A DNA stretch of 17,103 bases from positions 1 through 17,103 of the forward strand of contig NZ_NPEF01000034.1 of assembly GCF_002811955.1 (NCBI RefSeq), read 5' to 3'. A program made the translations under genes and the position numbers. Positions 9,108 to 17,103 of this stretch are shown piece by piece (the stretch's first letter is position 1; every line of letters begins with the position of its first letter). The stretch is from Leptospira ellisii. Its GTDB lineage: Bacteria; Spirochaetota; Leptospiria; Leptospirales; Leptospiraceae. Under the pieces are notes generated by a model. It did no database searches and was not told the DNA's origin. It saw only the letters and a program-made list of their open reading frames with translations.

Positions 9108-9140
9108 AAATTAGGGGCTCTTGTAGATGATTTGTGTCAA
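9108..9140 (-). promoter_or_regulatory. Candidate promoter of the ABC export operon
   Basis: On the minus strand a perfect TTGACA box lies at 9140-9135. Possible -10 boxes are CCTAAT (9115-9110, 19-nt spacing) or TAATTT (9113-9108, 21-nt spacing). Both spacings are longer than optimal, so the call is weak. A palindromic GTGGGGAGTTCCCCAC repeat (9142-9157) lies directly upstream of the -35 box. Confidence 0.3.
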
Positions 9141-9141
9141 G

Positions 9142-9292
9142 GTGGGGAGTTCCCCACACCGGAAACGGGAATCCGCGTTTTATTTTAAATTGTGTGGGAA
9201 CTCATTCATTTTGAGTTCCCGGTTCCGGTCGGGCTTGAGTTTGGCGTTCGGTTTCGAAGCGGGTTGGATCGCGACGGTGTGAGTTCCCACAC
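9142..9292. repeat. Cluster of GAGTTCCCAC-type palindromic repeats upstream of ssb
   Basis: Three related elements occur in 150 bp. The first is GTGGGGAGTTCCCCAC at 9142-9157. The second is an inverted pair GGGAACTCA (9196-9204) and TGAGTTCCC (9212-9220), with a 7-nt loop. The third is GTGTGAGTTCCCACAC at 9277-9292. The 10-mer GAGTTCCCAC is exact at 9281-9290 (+) and at 9194-9203 (-). The 399-nt divergent gap between the ABC operon and ssb (9066-9464) holds no gene I can support. I recall similar sequences as dispersed repeats in pathogenic Leptospira, but cannot confirm that here. Confidence 0.6.
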
Positions 9293-9315
9293 AGAGATCT
9301 AAATAGACGTGATTT

Positions 9316-9389
9316 CGATCGGATACGAAGGTAAATTCGTTTTTTATTTTGTTCTCATTCGCGCTTTTTCGAAAAAAAAGATCCGATCG
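9316..9389. repeat. Inverted repeat upstream of ssb
   Basis: Perfect 9-bp arms CGATCGGAT (9316-9324) and ATCCGATCG (9381-9389) flank a 56-nt AT-rich spacer that itself contains a TTTTTCGAAAAA palindrome (about 9365-9376). It lies about 75 nt before the ssb start and could be a regulatory or mRNA-structure element. A role is not shown. Confidence 0.3.
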
Positions 9390-9464
9390 GCGGTACGAAT
9401 CGAACATTCTGCGAACCGTCCAGGCGAGGGGAAACGAAAATTCCCCTCTCAGAGGAGAAATACG

Positions 9465-9818
9465 ATGAAAAATCTATCCCATATCATTATGGACGGGAAT
9501 TTGACGGCGGATCCCGAATTCAAAACCTTAAACAACGGAAAGTCCGTGGCAACGTTTACGCTTGCGGTCAATCACGACTACAAGTCCAGCGCGGAAAATC
9601 CCGGAGAAGTTTCCTTTATCGACGTCGAGGCTTGGGATAAAAATGCGGAGAATTGCAGCGAGTATCTCAAAAAAGGAAAGAAGGCGACCATCATAGGAGA
9701 ATTGAGACAGGACCGCTGGAAGGCCCAAGACGGAGGAAACCGAAGTAAGATCAAAGTCGTTCTTCATTCGGTGCGTTTCGACGGATTGCCTTCCAGAAAG
9801 GAACGGGAAGCGGCGTAG
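9465..9818 (+). CDS. ssb: Single-stranded DNA-binding protein, short form without acidic tail
   Basis: This is a 117-residue OB-fold protein. Typical SSB segments are present: NLTADPEFKTLNNGKSVATF at 12-31, the VEAWDKNAENCSEYLKKGKK stretch at 54-73 and GELRQDRWKAQDG at 78-90, with tryptophans W57 and W85 in the usual ssDNA-contact positions. The protein stops soon after the OB-fold (LPSRKEREAA) and has neither the glycine-rich linker nor the acidic DDDIPF-type tip that recruits partner proteins in most bacterial SSBs. The ATG at 9465 follows AGAGGAG (9451-9457). An upstream extension of the frame to 9309 covers repeats and AT-rich DNA and is rejected. The gene is monocistronic and is followed by a strong hairpin at 9825-9852. 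A second, full-length SSB elsewhere in the genome is possible. Confidence 0.93.
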   Translation: MKNLSHIIMDGNLTADPEFKTLNNGKSVATFTLAVNHDYKSSAENPGEVSFIDVEAWDKNAENCSEYLKKGKKATIIGELRQDRWKAQDGGNRSKIKVVLHSVRFDGLPSRKEREAA

Positions 9819-9824
9819 AACGAT

Positions 9825-9852
9825 TTCGGGGGGAATACGGATTCTCCCCGAA
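9825..9852 (+). terminator. 12-bp hairpin after ssb
   Basis: Arms TTCGGGGGGAAT (9825-9836) and ATTCTCCCCGAA (9841-9852) pair over 12 bp with one G-U pair and an ACGG loop, seven nt after the ssb stop. There is no following U-run, so it may be a terminator of a non-classical type or an mRNA 3'-end protector. Confidence 0.5.
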
Positions 9853-9898
9853 CGAATTCAGAATCAAAATGCGGGGACAAGAGGCAAACCGAGAAACC

Positions 9899-10138
9899 GA
9901 ACTCCTACATTTTTTTGAAGTGGGGCTTGTCGGAATTACGATCGATCGAGCTTGAGTTTACCCCGGCTCTTAAAACTTTGCGTGAGAGTTCCCACATTTT
10001 CCCGATTTTCATTCTCTTCGCTTTGGTCTGGACCGGATCGGAGGATCGAAAATTCTGGTTTTTTAGGAGTTCCTACGTTTTTCGTATTCATCCCGGGCGA
10101 TGTAAAAACCCGACCAAGGAAAGGTATGAGTTCCCACC
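9899..10138. repeat. GAGTTCCCAC-type repeats between ssb and hisI
   Basis: Four related elements are present: GAACTCCTACA at 9899-9909 (opposite orientation), GTGAGAGTTCCCACA at 9982-9996, TAGGAGTTCCTAC at 10064-10076 and GGTATGAGTTCCCACC at 10123-10138. The 10-mer GAGTTCCCAC is exact at 9986-9995 and 10128-10137, identical to the copies upstream of ssb. This 333-nt gap (9819-10151) holds no other gene I can support, although the hisI-like frame is open through most of it. Confidence 0.6.
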
Positions 10139-10151
10139 GTCCGATAATTCG

Positions 10152-10715
10152 ATGAATGTCCGCAAATTGACGATCCTTCAAATACGCAGTTCCGACCGAG
10201 CCATCTCCTCGCTCGCCCGCGTTTTCGAAACCGATTTACCCCGATACAGAACCGCTCTTCCGATCGGATTTACGGAAGAAGTGGATTGCGACGAAGATAC
10301 GATTCTATTTCTTCATTCCGCCTTTGCGCCGTTAGAGATGGAAGAAGTGCGGGAACTCTTACCTCTCACCGAAGAAGGAATGATCCCCGTCGTCACGATC
10401 GACGAAAAAGGTCAAATTCTCATGCAGGCATTCGGAAACGGGGAAAGCCAACGCCTTTCTCTGGAGACCGGATTCGCGCATTATTTCAGCCGTTCCCGCA
10501 ATCAACTCTGGAAAAAAGGTGAAACCTCCGGTCATACTCAAAAAATTCTCCGAATCCTCGCTCCTATCGATCGAACTTTTTTGGTCTATCAAGTAGTGCA
10601 GGAAGTGGCGGCTTGCCACGAAGGATATTACAGCTGTTTTTTTCGGGAAAGAATTCCCGGCGGAACCTGGAAACGGCTTCCGATTCCGAGAAATTTTCTT
10701 CCAGAAAAGAACTGA
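10152..10715 (+). CDS. hisI: HisI-like phosphoribosyl-AMP cyclohydrolase, divergent, with N-terminal extension
   Basis: Residues 75-168 match HisI, which opens the purine ring of phosphoribosyl-AMP in histidine synthesis: [20 protein letters not shown] (74-93), [20 protein letters not shown] (104-123) with ETSGH (124-128), and [14 protein letters not shown] (153-166), with cysteines C155 and C162. The metal-binding DCDxD that normally follows the ETSGH stretch is replaced by APIDR (137-141). A DCDED motif occurs instead in the 70-residue N-terminal part (45-49, [14 protein letters not shown]), which ordinary HisI proteins lack. At 187 residues it is longer than the usual 110-140. The ATG at 10152 is chosen because the frame upstream runs through repeats and reads as junk; no good ribosome binding site is visible. 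No other his gene is nearby. It may be a rearranged but active HisI, or a paralogue with another substrate. Confidence 0.8.
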   Translation: MNVRKLTILQIRSSDRAISSLARVFETDLPRYRTALPIGFTEEVDCDEDTILFLHSAFAPLEMEEVRELLPLTEEGMIPVVTIDEKGQILMQAFGNGESQRLSLETGFAHYFSRSRNQLWKKGETSGHTQKILRILAPIDRTFLVYQVVQEVAACHEGYYSCFFRERIPGGTWKRLPIPRNFLPEKN

Positions 10716-10772
10716 AATCACATTCTGACCCGGAATCCCTCCGGAACCTGCCGAAGGAAGATAGTAGGACTT

Positions 10773-11789
<1,017 letters not shown>

Positions 11790-11921
11790 GGCGTTTTTTT
11801 ACGAAGGGTCGTTCCGAATAAGGCTTCTTCGTTCGAAAAAGGTTCACGGGGCGGTCGGTGCGCGATGAAACGACGATCGCCTTCGAAATGAAAAAATTCT
11901 TCTGTACAGGAAACGGATTTT

Positions 11922-12005
11922 ATGGTCGAATTTAAAAGGGAAACTTCGATATCCTACGATCGATCCGGATCCGCAAACGTCCGGTCGAATGGAAACGCAG
12001 AATGA
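11922..12005 (+). CDS. Possible 27-codon leader ORF
   Basis: An ATG at 11922 is preceded by AGGA (11907-11910) and opens a 27-codon frame (starting MVEFKRETSISYDRSG) that ends in TGA at 12003-12005, overlapping the ATG of the next gene as ATGA. The next gene has only a poor ribosome binding site of its own, so translational coupling through this short frame is conceivable. The peptide resembles nothing known, and the arrangement could be chance. Confidence 0.2.
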   Translation: MVEFKRETSISYDRSGSANVRSNGNAE

Positions 12006-12259
12006 CTACTCGCGATCTGGAAATCAAAACCGTAACGCAGGAACTGATCGAGGTTCAAAAGGCGTTGAACGTCTTTCGGGAAAAACAGAAAAACCGAGAG
12101 TCTTTGGACGAGGCCGCCGTGGAATTCGTAACCAAGGCGGATCTGGTCATTCAAAGAGCGGAGAAAAACGAAATTCTCCTGACCGAAGATCAAAAACGAA
12201 AAATCAAAAACAATCTTCTCCGGATCCGCGCTTCGCTGGTCCGCAATCAGACTTCTTAA
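12002..12259 (+). CDS. Small charged helical protein, unknown function
   Basis: The 85-residue product is almost wholly predicted helix with alternating charges (VTQELIEVQKALNVFREKQK at 11-30; EAAVEFVTKADLVIQRAEKN at 37-56; LTEDQKRKIKNNLLRIRASL at 60-79). It has no signal peptide, membrane segment or cysteine, so it is probably a cytoplasmic coiled-coil or small bundle protein. I do not recognise a family. It is preceded by a 212-nt gap after mltG and followed, after 82 nt holding a candidate promoter, by the glycan cluster. The even charged pattern and lack of stops support a real gene; the start at 12002 has only a weak GGAAACG upstream. Confidence 0.65.
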   Translation: MTTRDLEIKTVTQELIEVQKALNVFREKQKNRESLDEAAVEFVTKADLVIQRAEKNEILLTEDQKRKIKNNLLRIRASLVRNQTS

Positions 12260-12304
12260 AACGTCCGCGGAACATATTCGCTCCGGCCTCCCTCCAAATC
12301 GTTT

Positions 12305-12333
12305 TTGACACCCGAGGCCCGTAAAAATAGCCT
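12305..12333 (+). promoter_or_regulatory. Candidate promoter of the glycan cluster, possibly leaderless
   Basis: A perfect TTGACA at 12305-12310 is followed after 17 nt by TAGCCT at 12328-12333, a weak -10 box (three of six consensus positions). A start about seven nt later would fall at 12340-12342, on or next to the GTG start of the nucleotidyltransferase gene, which has no Shine-Dalgarno sequence. Confidence 0.4.
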
Positions 12334-12341
12334 ATCTCCCA

Positions 12342-13784
<1,443 letters not shown>

Positions 13785-13825
13785 TTTAGAATTTCGTAAT
13801 TATTGAATCAAGAAAAGGGATATAT

Positions 13826-14863
13826 ATGGCAAAAAAAGTTTTAGTCACCGGCGGATGCGGATTTTTGGGTTCCCACGTTTGTGAAACGTTCCGCAAGCAG
13901 GGTTGGGACGTGGTCAGTTACGACAGCATGACCAAGTACGAATTAAAACGGACCGGTTACGGAACCGAGGCGACCCGCGAATACAATTGGAATTATCTGC
14001 AGGGACTCGGAGTCACGATGGTCAAAGGAGATATCCGGAATCTGGAACATCTTCTGGACCGAACCACCGGCTGCGACTTCATCGTTCACACCGCCGCACA
14101 ACCGGCGATGACGATCTCCTGGGAGGATCCGGAACTCGACTTCACCACAAACGTATTAGGAACTTTTAATGTTCTTGAGGCGGCTCGCAAACGGAACATC
14201 CCCGTGGTGAACACGAGTTCGATCCACGTTTACGGAAATTCGATCAACGATACTCTGAAAGAGGGTGCGACCTCCTACGAAAGGAGCCCGGTCGCGATCG
14301 GAGAGGAACAGCCCGTGATGGTGGGGGAAATCTCTCCGCTTCACGCCTCCAAAATGAGCGCGGAACACTACGTCCGCACCTATGTCGATATGTATAAGGT
14401 CAAGGCCGCCTCGTTCCGTTTCACCGGAATCTACGGAGAACGCCAGTTCGGAGGAGAGGATCACGGTTGGGTGGCGAACTTCGCGATCCGTTCCGTGTTC
14501 GGTATGCCTCTGCGGATTTTCGGTACCGGAAAACAGGCGCGCGACATCCTTTATGCGGCCGACGGCGCGGAAAGTTATCTTCGTTGGTTCGAAAATCCGA
14601 CGCCGGGAGTTTTTAACATCGGAGGCGGTCCCGATCACAAGATTTCCCTGTTGGAATGTATACATATGATCGGAGAGATTCTCGGTAAAAAACAGGAGGT
14701 CGTTTTCGACGCGGAAAGGCCGGGCGATATGCGTTATTTCATCTGCGATATCACCAAGGCGAAGAAGTTCGGATTCGACCCTAAATTCAAACCGAAAGAA
14801 GGTGTGGAACGTTTGATTCGCTGGATCGAAGCCGACAAGTCCGTATTCGAAATCAAAAAATGA
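13826..14863 (+). CDS. CDP-paratose 2-epimerase-like extended SDR (catalytic Tyr replaced)
   Basis: This 345-residue extended short-chain dehydrogenase/reductase has the NAD-binding loop TGGCGFLG at 8-15 and HTAAQPAMTISWEDP at 88-102. YGERQFGGEDHGW (in the 200s) and FGTGKQARDILYAADG after it closely follow CDP-paratose/CDP-tyvelose 2-epimerase (RfbE). The serine region NTSSIHVYG (129-137) is present. The YxxxK motif is not: the protein reads SPLHASK at 170-176, giving lysine K176 with leucine L172 where the catalytic tyrosine is expected. Leucine is encoded by CTT, more than one base change from a Tyr codon, so a simple read error is unlikely. AAAAGGGA precedes the ATG. The gene overlaps the next by 4 nt. 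It probably modifies the nucleotide-linked sugar made by the upstream fusion, or uses a non-standard catalytic residue. Confidence 0.87.
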   Translation: MAKKVLVTGGCGFLGSHVCETFRKQGWDVVSYDSMTKYELKRTGYGTEATREYNWNYLQGLGVTMVKGDIRNLEHLLDRTTGCDFIVHTAAQPAMTISWEDPELDFTTNVLGTFNVLEAARKRNIPVVNTSSIHVYGNSINDTLKEGATSYERSPVAIGEEQPVMVGEISPLHASKMSAEHYVRTYVDMYKVKAASFRFTGIYGERQFGGEDHGWVANFAIRSVFGMPLRIFGTGKQARDILYAADGAESYLRWFENPTPGVFNIGGGPDHKISLLECIHMIGEILGKKQEVVFDAERPGDMRYFICDITKAKKFGFDPKFKPKEGVERLIRWIEADKSVFEIKK

Positions 14864-15561
14864 AGAACCTCGTCGTAATCCCCGCTTACAACGAGGAAGA
14901 GACGATCCGCGAGGTCGTCGAGCGCGCTCTGAAATATTCGGACGTGCTCGTGGTGGACGACGCTTCCAAGGACAAAACGCCGGAGATTCTCAAGGCGTTG
15001 ATCAAAAAACATCCTAAGAAGCTGTTTACGATCCGTCACGAAAAGAATACGCATATTCCCGGCGGTCTGCAGGACGGAATGAAATTCGCCTTGGAAAAAA
15101 AATACGATTCCGTGGTCACGATGGACGCGGGTTTGTCCCACGATCCCGACAAACTTCCCGAGTTCATCGGCGCCGACGCGGATCTCGTAATCGGAAGCAG
15201 AACGACTTCGGACGGAGTTCCGCTTTACAGAAAGCTAATATCCTTCACCGCCGCGAAGGTGATGAACTACTGCATCTCCCCCGGATTGTTCGATTTTTTC
15301 GGTTATAGTCTGAAGGACTGCACTTCGGGTTATCGAAAGTATTCCAAACGTGCTTTTACTTGGATCGCACAGACCGAACTGGAATCGGTGGCGTTCGACT
15401 TTCATATGGAAGCCCTGTCCATCGTAGCGAAGAATCAGGGAACGATCCGGGAGATCGGCATCCATTACGTATTCTCCAATTCGTCCTTCAACGGAAGGGT
15501 TTTGAAACAGGCGATCCGTTTCGCGCTGAAACTTCTCCGTAAAAAACTCCTCGGGGGTTAG
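14860..15561 (+). CDS. GT2 glycosyltransferase, dolichol-phosphate mannosyltransferase-like
   Basis: The 233-residue single-domain GT-A protein has VVIPAYNEEETI at 5-16, VVDDASKDKT at 31-40 (nucleotide binding), MDAGLSHDP at 88-96 in the metal-binding position, GSRTTSDG at 112-119 and CTSGYRKYS at 154-162, the usual order in polyprenyl-phosphate sugar synthases of the DPM1 group. The usual MDADL is MDAGL here, so one aspartate of the DxD is a glycine. There is no C-terminal membrane domain; the basic tail (KQAIRFALKLLRKKLLGG) may bind the membrane surface. It starts inside the preceding gene (ATGA overlap) and ends 4 nt before the membrane protein gene, so the three are one transcription unit. 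The likely product is a polyprenyl-phosphate sugar donor. Confidence 0.9.
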   Translation: MKNLVVIPAYNEEETIREVVERALKYSDVLVVDDASKDKTPEILKALIKKHPKKLFTIRHEKNTHIPGGLQDGMKFALEKKYDSVVTMDAGLSHDPDKLPEFIGADADLVIGSRTTSDGVPLYRKLISFTAAKVMNYCISPGLFDFFGYSLKDCTSGYRKYSKRAFTWIAQTELESVAFDFHMEALSIVAKNQGTIREIGIHYVFSNSSFNGRVLKQAIRFALKLLRKKLLGG

Positions 15562-15565
15562 GGAT

Positions 15566-16765
<1,200 letters not shown>

Positions 16766-16819
16766 ATCCCCCAAGCGATTGATGGAAACTCAGCGCCTCG
16801 CTCTATCGATCGCTCGGCA

Positions 16820-16877
16820 AGTCAAGAAATTGTTAAATCAAGGGATCTCTCATTTCCAAGATCGCAATTTCTTGACT
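16820..16877. repeat. 13-bp inverted repeat in the right intergenic region
   Basis: Perfect arms AGTCAAGAAATTG (16820-16832) and CAATTTCTTGACT (16865-16877) enclose a 32-nt loop. It begins 54 nt after the membrane protein stop. The rest of the 321-nt gap (16766-17086) is non-coding as far as I can see; a minus-strand open frame across it lacks protein-like composition. The element could be a terminator without a U-run, or a repeat family member. Confidence 0.55.
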
Positions 16878-17086
16878 GAAGCGGAAAGCGCGGTTCCGAC
16901 CCGGCGTAGCCGAGGAGGAATGCGGCCTCTCTTTTTCTTTAATTTTCGGACATAATCTTCGCGTTTCGTTTGCCCCGAGGCGCTCCATTCTTCCCTGAGA
17001 ATGCCGCTCAAAAAGCAAATGACAGGGGGAGAAGCGGTGATTTTGTAGTAACCAGATTCGAATTTTTACTTCAGGATTAAAAACCC

Positions 17087-17103
17087 ATGAGCGCAACCAA
17101 GAC
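17087..17103 (+). CDS. Start of next gene (first codons only)
   Basis: An ATG at 17087 is preceded by AGGA (17073-17076) at about 10 nt, and begins M-S-A-T-K before the window ends. The spacing and the AT-rich approach suggest a real start, but only five codons are visible, so no product can be given. Confidence 0.35.

Noticed and set aside
9309..9464. N-terminal extension of SSB
   Set aside because: Encodes atypical residues ahead of a standard SSB N-terminus, overlaps an inverted repeat, and AGAGGAG marks the ATG at 9465.
9915..10151. N-terminal extension of the HisI-like protein
   Set aside because: The frame runs through three GAGTTCCCAC-type repeats and reads as non-protein text; it is likely open by chance.
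16833..17096. 87-codon minus-strand open frame
   Set aside because: Overlaps the 13-bp inverted repeat and the start of the next plus-strand gene; composition is not protein-like.

Overview
The window looks like a chromosomal segment of a spirochaete of the genus Leptospira, probably a pathogen-clade species with higher than usual GC. The basis is the overall protein style, the mix of genes, and the short GAGTTCCCAC-type dispersed repeat; no rRNA or species marker is present, so this is an inference from remembered family resemblance. No rRNA, tRNA, CRISPR array or complete insertion sequence was found.

Left accessory edge (1-1500): the first 1.5 kb is AT-rich and poorly coding. It holds the 5' part of a minus-strand gene that runs off the window, a probable dispersed repeat (about 505-640), a small gene that appears broken by an in-frame stop and a one-base frameshift (616-1157), and a GC-rich non-coding patch (about 1190-1400). 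From 1507 onward the sequence is densely coding.

Signalling block (1507-5072, + strand): a GAF/PP2C (SpoIIE/RsbU-type) phosphatase, then a response regulator with an unassigned C-terminal half. Next is a compact three-gene stress module: CpxP/Spy-like lipoprotein, ECF sigma factor, and a small single-pass membrane protein that may be the anti-sigma factor. These three overlap by 11 nt at each junction, and a sigma-E-like promoter lies 18-50 nt before the lipoprotein start, suggesting autoregulation.

Export block (5126-9065, - strand): an ABC ATPase, a two-domain FtsX permease and a periplasmic adaptor, each joined by a 4-nt ATGA overlap. The adaptor lacks the long coiled-coil hairpin. The block converges on the sigma operon at a hairpin at 5105-5126.

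Housekeeping block (9465-12259, + strand): a short SSB without the acidic tail, a divergent HisI-like protein with an N-terminal extension, MltG, and a small charged helical protein. The SSB is flanked by several copies of a 10-bp repeat, GAGTTCCCAC.

Glycan block (12342-16765, + strand): a nucleotidyltransferase fused to a GT2 glycosyltransferase, a CDP-paratose 2-epimerase-like SDR without the usual catalytic tyrosine, a second DPM-like GT2 enzyme, and a polytopic GT-C-like membrane protein. Together they suggest activation of a sugar, its modification, loading onto a lipid carrier and transfer to a cell-surface glycan. The end product is unknown. The window closes with a non-coding stretch carrying a 13-bp inverted repeat and the first codons of another gene.
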